Assembly (NCBI GenBank): GCA_023055355.1
Contig: JALJCS010000037.1
Coordinates: forward strand, 6,200,001-6,264,000
Length of the DNA stretch: 64,000 bases
Direction: 5' to 3'
DNA from: Agelaius tricolor
Lineage: Eukaryota > Chordata > Aves > Passeriformes > Icteridae
The position numbers and the translations under genes are program-made. The stretch's first letter is position 1. The number at the start of each line of letters is the position of its first letter. The notes beneath the pieces were generated by a model that had not been told where the DNA came from, did no database searches, and saw nothing but the letters and a program-made list of their open reading frames with translations. Positions 1 to 10,795 of the stretch are shown here, piece by piece.

Positions 1-3
1 AGA

Positions 4-991
4 TGTTATTGGCTAAATACTGTTTCCCCCAAGAGCAGACGCACGCAATTTAATCCAACTTTTTATAACAAACGCCAATAATACAGAATCCAGTCATACA
101 AAAGAGTCACAAAGAAGCAGGAAGAATTATCGGACCATTTATGGTAGCAAACTTCTCACCTTCTTTTGGAGTGAGCATAATCTGCTAGCTGAAGTAGCAA
201 ACTTGAGGACAGAAATCGCCCTACTATTGAGAAGTTGTTGACAAGAGAACCACCTAAGCTGTGTGACTTTCCCTTTTCTATTCATTGGTCAAGCCTAGTA
301 GCCTAAAATTTACGGGCTCAATCAAAGACAAATGCAATCTAGTCAGAGGTCTATGAAAAGTCCAAAACTAATCAGAATTCTTCTTAGACAATGGAAATGG
401 AAGCAGAGCTACCAATTTCCTTGCCACATATCCCTAAAACTCATTCCTTTCTAGTCATAACTAATGTATAGCCACCAGTACAATCAGGAAAAGATGAAAC
501 TTACAGATGTCAGCAAGGGAAGGATTTGAAAGAACTATTCCCATTATTCATCGTCTAGACAGCAACGATCATTAAAATCAGAGCCCTTTTAGAAGGGCTT
601 TCCTTGTGGGAAATTCAGGACTCCAGGACAACGGAGCAAGAGGATTAAGCAGAAGCCGTTGATTGTTGACACGATGCACTTACACATTCTAAATCTCTGC
701 ACATGCCAGGCCCGCATTTTTATCTTGGTGCCTTTGTTATGTCCACACATTCTGTGTGTACCTCTCAAAAGATACGTTTGGTTACAGTCCAGGCGCTTTG
801 CTGCCCCCCGTTATCGAGTTCTTGTAGTCTTGGAATTTGGTTTCTCAACTTCTCTTTCTTCTTTTAGCACGGCTTATGTCTTAGTAACCTTGATGAATTC
901 CAGAGGGCTCTGAGAAAATTCTGATAAGAACATATTCCAGCTGGATGGCTGGTGCACCCTGTAGTCTAAGAGGTTCAGCTACATTGCTACA
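4..991 (-). mobile_element. LTR of a truncated alpharetrovirus-like provirus (3' LTR), copy 1
   Basis: Read on the minus strand this 988-bp element begins TGTAGC directly after a polypurine tract and ends in AACA, so it has the usual TG...CA ends. A TATA-like TTATAAAAAG lies at 59-68 and an ATTAAA polyadenylation-like signal at 49-54, which leaves a short R-U5 of about 60 bp. An env transmembrane reading frame ends just upstream, so this is the 3' LTR. The rest of the provirus, including a 5' LTR, is missing, so a target duplication cannot be tested. The copy at 55890-56877 has the same length. Confidence 0.8.
59..68 (-). promoter_or_regulatory. TATA box of the LTR
   Basis: TTATAAAAAG on the minus strand, about 60 bp before the LTR end, with ATTAAA close downstream. 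The position suits an LTR core promoter. No evidence of activity can be seen. Confidence 0.45.
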
Positions 992-1006
992 ATTTCCCCC
1001 TTCTTC
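992..1006 (-). promoter_or_regulatory. Polypurine tract
   Basis: The minus strand reads GAAGAAGGGGGAAAT directly before the LTR start. This is the expected primer site for plus-strand synthesis in a retrovirus and it fixes the LTR boundary at 991. Confidence 0.75.
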
Positions 1007-1018
1007 ATCTTGCACCAG

Positions 1019-1543
1019 CTAAACCCTTTTCACTGTATTTACTTCCAAGAGGCTCACCAGTTTCATGATGCATGGAATAACAAGAAGCAATATAATAATG
1101 ACTACTAGTAACAACAAAGTTCCCTTGACAAGATCTTCCAACCATCGAGTTGTTTCCCATCTCTCAAACCATTCATGCGTAACCCTCTCATTCCCAATCA
1201 ATTTCTTCATGTTATCTTGTCCTTGTTTGAGTTTCCAGTGAATGACTGCAGAAGGGTTAGAGAGGTTCAAAAAACACATTCCTTCAAAATCCTCACACTC
1301 GTGCCCATGTGCTAACAAGAAAGCTAGAGCAGCATTATTTTGCAGTGTGCAATGACTAATGGTATCTACACCAGTGAGAAGCTGATTTAAAATCGCTGAT
1401 CTTACCTTGAGTTGGTTGACCACCCAGCAGCGCAACTTATTAAGCATACTCAAAGCTTGACCAACAGCGACACCTGCTGTCAGGAATGGCACAATTAATC
1501 GAGAGGAGTGCCCAAACCTGTACACAACTGAGGCAAGGGCGTC
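1019..1543 (-). pseudogene. env: Retroviral env transmembrane subunit fragment, alpharetrovirus-like, copy 1
   Basis: An open frame of about 170 codons ends at 1019. It lacks the surface subunit and starts inside the transmembrane subunit, with a stop (TAA) at 1544-1546 just before the satellite array. Visible in order: a hydrophobic stretch with SRLIVPFLTAGVAVGQAL (fusion-peptide side), a heptad-like helix, the segment LQNNAALAFLLAHGHEC (immunosuppressive-domain region), a cysteine loop, and near the C-terminus a membrane span GTLLLLVVIIILLLVIPC. The loop reads C-EDFEGM-C-F, so the third cysteine of the usual CX6CC motif is replaced by Phe. No ATG occurs until the Met of SMLNKL. The resemblance to avian leukosis-type TM is from family knowledge; loss of function is inferred from the missing SU. 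The copy at 56905-57429 is also open. Confidence 0.85.
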
Positions 1544-1567
1544 TTAAGCGTATGCTTCTTCTTTCAG

Positions 1568-4500
1568 ATCCCGGGAGGCGAAGAATCGAGTTCTTCGCGC
1601 CCAGAGCATTGTGCCGGTGGCGGTACGCTCCGGTGCGGCGCTTGTGCCGAAAGACGCCCGGGACACAATGCCGGTGGTGTTAATATTTGTTTGTCGCGTT
1701 TCGGAAGCTGCTGCTAGCCGAGTCCCCCGGAGGCGAAGAAGCGGCTTCTTCGCACACAGAGCATTGGGCCGGTCGCGGTGAGCGCTGGAGAGCGGCTTGT
1801 GCCGAAAGACGCCGCGTACCGGCACTTAGCATCGGAGAGCTCCGTATCTCTGTCTTCTGCGTGTCTTGCCGCTCAACATTCAGCAAGAAGCTTTTTCACC
1901 ATATCTTGCAAAGAGAAACTCTGCCAGTATAGAAAACATCCAAAATCCTGTTCTAAAGCTGGCACAGAGGTCTGAAAAGAGTTTTGCAATACGGAAAAGA
2001 TAGTTGTGCAGAACTCGTTCTTTCCGAATATAATAACAATGGAAAAGGCAGGAGAGTGGTAAAGTACTGGTTTCTCTAAGTCTGAATGCTGCCCACACTG
2101 TTCCTGTGTGGTGCGTCTTGCATCTTCGCTTTTGGGAAGATGCCGTTCTCTCCGTCTCCCGGAGGCGAAGAAGCGGCTTCTTCGCACACAGAGCATTGGG
2201 TCGGTCGCGGTGAGCACCTAAGAGCGGTTTGTGCCGAAAGAAGCCGGGGACCGGCACTTAGCATCGGAGAGCTGCGTATCTGCGTCTTCTGCGTGTCTTG
2301 CCGCTCAACACTCAGCAAAAAGCTTTTCCACCATATCTTGCAAAGAGAAACTCTGCCAGTATAGAAAACATCCAAAATCATGATCTAAACTTGCACGGAG
2401 GTCTGCAAAGAGTTTTGCAAGAAGGAAAGCTAGTTGTCCAAAACTCGTTCCTTTCGAATATAATATCAGTGGAAAAGGCAGGAGAGTGGTAAAATACTGT
2501 TTTCTCTAAGTCTGAATGCTGCCCACACTGTTCCTGTGTGGTGCGGCTTGCATCTTCGCTTTTGGGAAGATGCCGTTCTCTCCGTCTCCCGGAGGCGAAG
2601 AAGCAGCTTCTTCGCACACAGAGCATTGGGTCGGTCGCGGTGAGCACCTAAGAGCGGTTTGTGCCGAAAGAAGCCGGGGACCGGCACTTAGCTTCGGAGA
2701 GCTGCGTATCTGCGTCTTCTGCGTGTCTTGCCGCTCAACACTCAGCAAAAAGCTTTTCCACCATATCTTGCAAAGAGAAACTCTGCCAGTATAGAAAACA
2801 TCCAAAATCATTTTCTAAACTTGCACGGAGGTCTGCAAAGAGTTTTGCAGGAAGGAAAAGATAGTTGTCCAAAACTCGTTCCTTTCGAATATAATATCAG
2901 TGGAAAAGGCAGGAGATTGGTAAAATACTGTTTTCTCTAAGTCTGAATGCTGCCCACACTGTTCCTGTGTGGTGCGGCTTGCATCTTCGCTTTTGGGAAG
3001 ATGCCGTTCTCTCCGTCTCCCGGAGGCGAAGAAGCGGCTTCTTCGCACACAGAGCATTGGGTCGGTCGCAGTGAGCACCTAAGAGCGCTTTGTGCCGAAA
3101 GAAGCCGGGGACCGGCACTTAGCTTCGGAGAGCTGCGTATCTGCGTCTTCTGCGTGTCTTGCCGCTCAACACTCAGCAAAAAGCTTTTCCACCATATCTT
3201 GCAAAGAGAAACTCTGCCAGTATAGAAAACATCCAAAATCATTTTCTAAACGTGCACGGAGGTCTGCAAAGAGTTTTGCAGGAAGGAAAAGATAGTTGTC
3301 CAAAACTCGTTCCTTTCGAATATAATATCAGTGGAAAAGGCAGGAGAGTGGTAAAATACTGTTTTCTCTAAGTCTGAATGCTGCCCACACTGTTCCTGTG
3401 TGGTGCGGCTTGCATCTTCGCTTTTGGGAAGATGCCGTTCTCTCCGTCTCCCGGAGGCGAAGAAGCGGCTTCTTCGCACACAGAGCATTGGGTCGGTCGC
3501 AGTGAGCACCTAAGAGCGCTTTGTGCCGAAAGAAGCCGGGGACCGGCACTTAGCTTCGGAGAGCTGCGTATCTGCGTCTTCTGCGTGTCTTGCCGCTCAA
3601 CACTCAGCAAAAAGCTTTTCCACCATATCTTGCAAAGAGAAACTCTGCCAGTATAGAAAACATCCAAAATCATTTTCTAAACTTGCACGGAGGTCTGCAA
3701 AGAGTTTTGCAGGAAGGAAAAGATAGTTGTCCAAAACTCGTTCCTTTCGAATATAATATCAGTGGAAAAGGCAGGAGAGTGGTAAAATACTGTTTTCTCT
3801 AAGTCTGAATGCTGCCCACACTGTTCCTGTGTGGTGCGGCTTGCATCTTCGCTTTTGGGAAGATGCCGTTCTCTCCGTCTCCCGGAGGCGAAGAAGCGGC
3901 TTCTTCGCACACAGAGCATTGGGTCGGTCGCAGTGAGCACCTAAGAGCGCTTTGTGCCGAAAGAAGCCGGGGACCGGCACTTAGCTTCGGAGAGCTGCGT
4001 ATCTGCGTCTTCTGCGTGTCTTGCCGCTCAACACTCAGCAAAAAGCTTTTCCACCATATCTTGCAAAGAGAAACTCTGCCAGTATAGAAAACATCCAAAA
4101 TCATTTTCTAAACGTGCACGGAGGTCTGCAAAGAGTTTTGCAGGAAGGAAAAGATAGTTGTCCAAAACTCGTTCCTTTCGAATATAATATCAGTGGAAAA
4201 GGCAGGAGATTGGTAAAATACTGTTTTCTCTAAGTCTGAATGCTGCCCACACTGTTCCTGTGTGGTGCGGCTTGCATCTTCGCTTTTGGGAAGATGCCGT
4301 TCTCTCCGTCTCCCGGAGGCGAAGAAGCGGCTTCTTCGCACACAGAGCATTGGGTCGGTCGCGGTGAGCACCTAAGAGCGCTTTGTGCCGAAAGAAGCCG
4401 GGGACCGGCACTTAGCTTCGGAGAGCTGCGTATCTGCGTCTTCTGCGTGTCTTGCCGCTCAACACTCAGCAAAAATCTTTTCCACCATATCTTGCAAGGA

Positions 4501-5550
4501 GAAACTGTGCCAGTACACAAAACATCCCCGATCTTTTTCTAAAAGTTGTACAGAGGACTGCAGAGTGTTTATCAAGAAGAAAAACATCGTGTCCCAAAAC
4601 TCCTTTTATTCGAATATAATGTGAATGAAAGGGCAGGAGAATGCTAAAGTACTCGTTTCTATCAATTTGAAAGGTGCACACGCTATATCGGTGTGCTGCG
4701 GCTTGCATCTTCGCCTTTGGGAAGCTGCCGTTCTCTCCATCTCCCGGAGGCGAAGAAGCGGCTTCTTCGCGCACAGAGCATTGTGCCGGTGGCGGTGTTC
4801 TCCAGAGAGCGGCTTCTGACGAAAGACGCCCTGGCAGGGGGCTTCGTTTCGGAGAGTTCTTTACTCTGCCTTCTGTCTCTCTCGTCGCATAAAACTGAGC
4901 AAAAAGCTTTTTTACTATGTCTTGCCAGGACAAACTGTGCCCGTACGGAAAGCATCTCCGCTCTTGTTCTAGAAGTTGCACGGAGGTCTGCAGAGTGTTT
5001 AGCAAGAAGCAAAAGAAAGTTGTCCAAAACTCCTTCTTTTTGAAGGGTAATGTGAATAGAAAAGGCAGGAGAGTGCTAAGGTACTGTTTTCTTTAGGTTT
5101 GACAACTGCACACACACTCCCCATGTTGTGCGACTTTTTTCTTGGCTTTTAAAGACGCGGCCGCGGTCTCCGTCCCCCATGAGGCGAAGAAGCCGCTTCT
5201 TTGCACACAGAGCATTGTGCCGGTCGCGGTGCGATCCGGAGCACGGCTTCTGCCGAAAGACGCCCGGGAGCGGCCCCTACCTTCGGAGAGCTCCGTATCT
5301 CTGAATCTGCGTCTCTTGTCGCCTACATCTTAGCAAAAAGCTTTCCTACTATGTCTCGCAAGGAGAAACTGTCCCAGTACAAAAAGCATCCTTGGTCTTT
5401 TTCTGGAAGTTGCACGGAGTGTCAGCAGAGTGTTTAGCAAGAAGCAAAAGAACGTTGTCCAAAACCCCTTTTCTTCCAATGTTAATGTGAATTGAAAAGG
5501 CAGGAGAATGAGGAAGTGCTGTTTTCTGTACGTTTGAAAGCTGTCACAAG
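1568..5550 (+). repeat. 431-bp tandem satellite array, copy 1
   Basis: Ten successive boxes mark the units, starting at 1578, 1733, 2165, 2595, 3026, 3457, 3888, 4319, 4750 and 5184. After a first partial step the spacing is 430-434 bp. In most units the box is a palindrome: arms GCGAAGAAGC and GCTTCTTCGC with one base between; the first and last boxes are degenerate. A second dyad (GTGCCG ... CGGCAC) follows about 60-70 bp later in the inner units. The five central units (about 2516-4530) are almost identical, while the edge units differ clearly, as expected of an array homogenised from its middle. Overlapping open frames of 60-100 codons recur on both strands but follow DNA identity. The array directly abuts the broken env fragment. 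Confidence 0.95.
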
Positions 5551-6375
5551 GAGAAACTCTATCAGCACCTCAAGTTTTCCTCCATTTTACTCCCGATATT
5601 TCTTTTGCTGTGCAGTCAAGAAGCACCCTTCGTTCTTAGTTATGCTGCAGGTTGTCTTCAAATGGCTTTGCTTTCTGTCCCCTCCTCCCCATTTCTAACA
5701 GGCACAAGCACATTCCCTTCCCGGAACAAAATCCTGGTAATAGAGCCAGGAAGACTACGCTTTGACTTTGAGAGCCACAACTTATTTAAGAGAAAATAGT
5801 CCATTCTTTGAGACCCAATATCACACATCTGTGTGCAGGAGGAAGAGGGGTGCGTGCGTGCGTGAATGGGAAGTGTACTCGCCAACAAACTAGAGCCAAT
5901 ATTAGTAACCAACATGTAACAAGTGTGGACGTATGTAATTCCCTGCTCTTTTTTGGATCTTTTTTCTTAAAGGTTATTTTGCTTTTAAAAATTTTCTAGT
6001 CATTTGAGAGATTCTTCTTTGTTTGTGTGAGAATAGAAATCTCCATAAAGCTTACTACGTAAAAGCAGGGTAATCTTTTGGACTTGATGATGACTATTTG
6101 GGAGATGATATTTTCATCTGCTTGTTTTGGAAATATTTTTGTCACGGAAAGTAGTAAGTTTCAAGATGTGTTTTTAGAAGGTGTAAAAATTGAGATCCTC
6201 ATTTGTATCAAAGCCATACAAAGAATATCCCTTAAAACCATCCACTCCATCATTTCATTTTTGTATTTTTGTCTTTTCAATAGCTAGTTCTCACTTTCAG
6301 ATAGCTTTTAAATGCCATGTTTTGACACAATTTTGTTATTCATTTCTAAGCTTCAAAATGATATTTAAAGAAGAG
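5551..6375. other. Spacer between satellite and GAAA units, no gene seen
   Basis: This stretch is almost identical in the second block copy (about 60997-61836). It contains only short frames and I recognise no repeat family or gene in it. Confidence 0.5.
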
Positions 6376-6548
6376 TAATTTCCTGTAACTACTTGACAGT
6401 TTGCAAATTAACATCAAAGTGGAGGGAGGGAGGGAAGGAAGTGGCAGAAGGACTTGGCAGAAAGAAGGACATAGTGGGAGGAAGGCAGTGAAGGAAGGAA
6501 GTGGGGGAAGGAAAGAAAAGAAAGAAGGAAAGAGAGAAAGAGAAAAAA

Positions 6549-6584
<36 letters not shown>

Positions 6585-6600
6585 GAAAGAAAGAAAGAAA

Positions 6601-6640
<40 letters not shown>

Positions 6641-6879
6641 AGAAAGAGAAAGAAAGAAAGAGAAGGAAAGAAAATTCCCAAATGTCAGAAACGTTAAAGA
6701 TGATAAAATACTTGTGAGTAATTTCCTGTAACTATTTGACAGTTTGCAAATTAACATCAAAGTGGATGGAGGGAGGGAAGGAAGTGGCAGAAGGACGTGG
6801 CAGAAAGAAGGACATAGTGGAAGGAAGGCAGTGAAGGAAGGAAGTGGGGGAAAGAAACGAAAGAAGGAACGAGAGAAAG

Positions 6880-6932
<53 letters not shown>

Positions 6933-6985
6933 AGGGAAGAAAATTCCCAAATATCAGAAACGTTAAAGATGATAAAATACTTGTG
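6376..6985 (+). repeat. Tandem pair of about 300-340-bp units with GAAA microsatellite cores, copy 1
   Basis: Two head-to-tail units each begin TAATTTCCTGTAACTA, run through a GGAAGGAAGTGG-rich purine stretch and a (GAAA)n core, and end AGATGATAAAATACTTGTG. The units begin at 6376 and 6718. Long lysine/glutamate or phenylalanine/serine frames here are products of the microsatellite and are not genes. Confidence 0.9.
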
Positions 6986-7143
6986 TGTATGATAAAGAGC
7001 GAGGAGTAGATATTAGATATAGTATTGCTAAATGGCCCATAAATGTGAGACCCAAACAGTTCAACTCCTTGGATAGCAGTTTCTCAGCATGAATATGTTA
7101 TTTCTAGCTTCAACTTCTTACTGCTACTGTACAGAATGATTAC

Positions 7144-7575
7144 CATAGAATAATGGAATGGTTGGCTTTGGAAGGGACCTTAAATTCACCTACGTCCTCC
7201 CCAGCATGTCATTGTCAGGGACACCTTCCACTAGACCGCCTTAAGCTCAAAGACCCATTCAAGCTGGCCTTGATCACTTCCAGGAATTGGTCACCCACAA
7301 CATGTTCTAGTGTCTCACAACCATCTTGGCAAGGAATTTCTTCCCAATAGCCAAAGGAAACCTATCCTCTTCAGGTTTTAAAGCCATCCACACTTTTCCT
7401 ATCGCTCCGTGCCCTTGTGTAGCTCACCTGCCTCCTTCTGGTAGGCTGTCTTCAGCTACTGGAGAGCTGCTCTAACAATTTGCCCGGAGTCTGCTCTTCT
7501 CCAGGCTGAGAAAACGCCTGCGGGACTCCGGCTTGATGACAGACTTCTTGTGCTGCACTGGGGGCTCAGACCATT
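7144..7575 (-). mobile_element. CR1 LINE 3' fragment, copy 1
   Basis: The plus strand starts CATAGAATAATGGAATGGTT and continues GGAAGGGACCTTAAA, the reverse complement of a CR1 3' end. Later phrases typical of CR1 follow (TCTTCTCCAGGCTGA, CTTCTTGTGCTGCACTGGGGG). It is 5' truncated, as most CR1 copies are. Confidence 0.9.
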
Positions 7576-8860
7576 CTTCTTCTTGGAATTGTTGTAGGAT
7601 GCTCAGCCACTGTTGACTGTGGTACAGGTACACTGGTCATTGTGGTACAGGTAATAAATAGATGATTGTTTTAATAAAGACCCAATTGAAATGATAAGAG
7701 CTAAATTTTAACGCAAAATTAATTGGAGAAAGATTCCTAAACCTGTGGCCCGTTACCCCAGCCCATCCATTGATTGTAAATGACATGCCTTGCAGATGTT
7801 ATGATACATGAACCAAAGCCAAGTGATGGATACTGCTTAAGATAGATGTTCTACCTGCTTACTGCAATATGTTCTTATCAGTCTAAAACAATCCCCCGAA
7901 CATGAAGAACAAGAGATTACATCATGAAGTAATGAAGTGCTTGGGTTGAAAGTAAAAGGCATTTGAAAGAAATGGGTTTGGGGGCTAACACAGCAAGATC
8001 TCAGAAATGGAGTGCCAGCTTAGGTCTCTGCTTCAGAGACAAGTGAAGCAATTCAGAAGTGTCTTCCTGGGAAAAAGGTTGACAGATCTTTCTGCACAAC
8101 AGTTAACAGCCGGCATCAGAAATGGGTGCAAATAACATACTAGCCCATACAAGTTTGTCATCCTGGAGTGGAAGGGCCACTCAGACTCATAGCAGTGGTC
8201 TTGCTGCTGTGCCTGTTGAAATAGACAGAAAAGAATGAGGAAAACAAATTTTTCCATCTAGTTTGTTTCAGTATTGGTACAAAGACTATTTCCCCGCCCT
8301 CAGGAGACAGCAAAAACAGTCCACAATTGAAATGCTTCAGAAATGGAAATGATCTGAATCACAAATATTTCTTTTCACATCAAAATTAAAGCCCAAGTCA
8401 TAACTGTCAAACAGATAGAACTATTTAAAGATGAATGTACTATACATACTAAAATATTCCCAGAGATAACTATTGTGTCCTTAGTCTGTTTAAAAGTCTA
8501 GACTTCCTGGTAAAAAAACTTGTACAGAGCTGAGGTAGCTCCACGACATTCTCTTTTCAGATTAATTAAACTCTTCAGTCTCACCACCGTTACCCATGGA
8601 TTTCCGTAAGTCCTTGAAAACCAGTAATTTCCCCTTTTTCCTCCTCTGAAAAAAATGACAGTGACAAGAGTTATTTGCATTCCCTATTTTCTGAAAAGCC
8701 TGAACATCAAGCCTTAAGAACTTTATCATCAGTTTTACTTCAAACTAAATTTGAAGAGAATGGCAGAAAGAATGGGAGCCTCAAGCAAAAGAATTTAGGC
8801 TTCTAATTCTTGGGTTGTCTTCTTACTTACCTAAGACAAGAAGTGGAAAGAGAATAGATT
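7576..8860. other. No gene seen
   Basis: AT-rich sequence, shared with the second block copy as far as 8500. Only short frames; no repeat family recognised. Confidence 0.4.
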
Positions 8861-8869
8861 AGAGTTAGC

Positions 8870-9180
8870 AGCTGTTGAAGATTTGCACGTACTCTTCCAC
8901 TCTTCCAAGAGGTCAAGGATGCTTTTCTGGCCCTCTCTCCCTCCACAAGCTGCAGCTTCCTTCAAGGCACAGTCACCTGCTGTGGCATGGAGCTCCCCAC
9001 GAGCTCCATTGTGTTCCTCCACGGTTCTCCAGGGACTGCTGGGAGACAACCTGCTTCATGATGATGTCCTCCAGGGACTGTGGGGGATTCTTTGCTCTGT
9101 CAACTGGAGCACCTTCTCCTTCTTCTTGTCTCACTTTACTATCATGCAGCTGCTTCTCACACTCCTTTTTTCCCTCACTT
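8870..9180 (+). repeat. Probable old avian interspersed repeat
   Basis: The run around 9020-9180 (for example GGGGGATTCTTTGCTCTG then ACTGGAGCACCTTCTCC) resembles a dispersed repeat I associate with bird genomes. The family name is not recalled and the ends are not defined. Overlapping frames of 70-117 codons on both strands are not convincing genes. Confidence 0.3.
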
Positions 9181-9644
9181 GTCACTGCCTATTCATATGT
9201 TTTGTACTTTTGACAATATCTTTTCACAAAGACTGATGGGCTCAGTTGCAGAAATGTGTCTTGCTAGAAAATTGGATACTATAGAAAACCATGATTTTAC
9301 AGAAAAGAATAGTAGAAGTACAAATATACTGTCAAAGAACCTGAAAACTGACAATCATTCATTGTAATACGTCCCCTCATTTTGCCTTCTTTCTCCTTAA
9401 GATCTGGAAAGACTACTGGGCAGTGAAAAACACTACAGTGTTGTTTCAAAGAAAAGACTTTTTTAGGCTTCTAAGGCGCATGTTCCAATTGCTTGAGAAA
9501 ATTGAGAAAAGGCACTTTGTCTTTTGTGATAAATATCATTAGCCACTAGGGACAAAGTCTGACCAACAACAAGAGCAGATCAAAATCTGATGAGACCAAG
9601 CAATATACCTTGAGTGGCCAGGACAGAACCATCCAGTCGTCAAA

Positions 9645-10223
9645 TCTGTTGAATTGGAAGGACCCCATCAGGATCATCATCAGTCCAACTCCTGGCCCTG
9701 CCTGGGGCCATCCTTGAACTCCCAAACTCAGACAGTTGTGATGGTGTGACCACTCCCTGGAGAGACTCTTCCAGTGCCCAGCCATTCTCGGGTTAAAAAC
9801 TTTTTCTTGATACCCGACCTAAACCTCCCCTGACTCAGCTGCATGCCATTTCATTGAGTCCTGTCTTTGTAGACCTCATTTGAGGACTTTCTAATACCAA
9901 GGTGATTCCACCCCAGAGCAGAGCAGAGCAGAGAAGAGAAGAGCAGAGCAGAGCAGAGCAGAGCAGAGCAAGACAATCCCCTCCCTTGCCCAGCTGGTGA
10001 TGCTGTGCCTGATGCACCCCAGGACAGGCTTGGCCCTCCTGGCTGCCAGGGCACTGCTGATGCACATTCAGCTTGCCATTGGCCAGGAGCCTGGGTCCCT
10101 TTCTGCAGTGCTTCTCCCAGCCTCTTGCTCCCTCCCCAGTCTATACACCCACCAGGATTGCCCAGTTGCAGGTGCTGAATCCAGCACTTGCCCTTGTTCC
10201 ACTCCATCTGGTTGGTGATTGCC
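9645..10223 (-). mobile_element. CR1 LINE, 3' part, interrupted
   Basis: The plus strand is the reverse complement of a CR1: TTGGAAGGACCCC at the 3' side, then GCTGGTGATGCTGTGCCTGATG and CTTGCCATTGGCCAGGAGC toward the 5' side. It stops at GTTGGTGATTGCC where an LTR has inserted, and continues at 10796. A pentanucleotide microsatellite (GCAGA)n lies inside it. Confidence 0.9.
9915..9970 (+). repeat. (GCAGA)n microsatellite inside CR1
   Basis: About eleven tandem GAGCA/GCAGA pentamers with two GAGAA variants. It lies where the CR1 body should be continuous, so it expanded after the CR1 insertion. Confidence 0.95.
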
Positions 10224-10795
10224 TGTGGGAATCCTCAAAAACAGAGGGGTTTGGGAAAGCTGCAAAAGGAAGGCCTCAGAGACAGCAGAACTGTCATTGG
10301 AGCTAAGCAGTAGTCATAAGGTTTGTCAGCAGAAAAATTAGATGAGAAGTAGAAAAGTAAGGACAAATGGAACAATGGTCTGTGTATTAATGCTTGTCTA
10401 GAATAACTCCCTAAGCTACAGCAAAGTATATCTAGGGCGATGTTAGGTAGTTCTGAGCTTAATAACGGAGCTCTGTGCACTGTATCTTAAGGCTTACAAG
10501 CAGGTCTTTTATTCGAAAGAAGCGAGCATTGTTCTAAGCCCAGGTACATGTCTTTATAGTGATTGGATAGAAGTACTGTCAATATGCTTTTGCTTTGTGT
10601 GATTGGTCAAAAAACTTTTCAAGTCAGTTGTAACATTAAGTTCTTTGTCTGCTGCTGGGGACGTGAGCTGCTGGCAGCTTCCCATTGTCATCACCATGTA
10701 ATGAGACTGATTACTGGAAAAAACCCAGCTTGAGACGCCGTCCCCAGCAGTCCCGCCCCTTTTGTGATTTGTGCATAGACTCCCGGCCAGCAAGA
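10224..10795 (-). mobile_element. Solo LTR inserted in CR1
   Basis: A 572-bp insert splits the CR1 and is flanked by a 6-bp direct repeat ATTGCC (10218-10223 and 10796-10801). Read on the minus strand it has CCAAT motifs, a TATAAAG box (10552-10558), an AATAAA signal 40-50 bp further on (10508-10513) and a ...CCCACA end. This is the U3-R-U5 order of an LTR on the minus strand. The U3 edge reads TCTTGC rather than TG, so that end is altered or placed with an error of about 3 bp. Confidence 0.8.

Larger units (their letters stand above)
1..8500 (+). repeat. Segmental duplication, copy 1
   Basis: This block matches 55887-64000 in the same orientation from end to end. Base 1 pairs with 55887 and base 8500 with 64000. 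The copies agree closely in the LTR, the env fragment, the unique stretch after the satellite, the CR1 and the flank beyond it; most size difference is one extra satellite unit here. The homology runs to both window edges, so the true breakpoints are not seen. A large tandem repeat with a period near 55.5 kb would look the same. Confidence 0.95.

Noticed and set aside
2086..4542. Recurring frames of 67-101 codons on both strands of the satellite units
   Set aside because: They overlap on both strands and are conserved only as far as the DNA repeats are. No ribosomal context, domain or codon pattern sets one apart, and edge units lose them.
1568..5550. A CRISPR array
   Set aside because: The repeats are whole 431-bp units in direct tandem with no unique spacers, and the surroundings are avian retroelements.
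9851..10207. A 118-codon minus-strand frame with an SALLCSALL repeat
   Set aside because: It translates CR1 sequence and the (GCAGA)n microsatellite.
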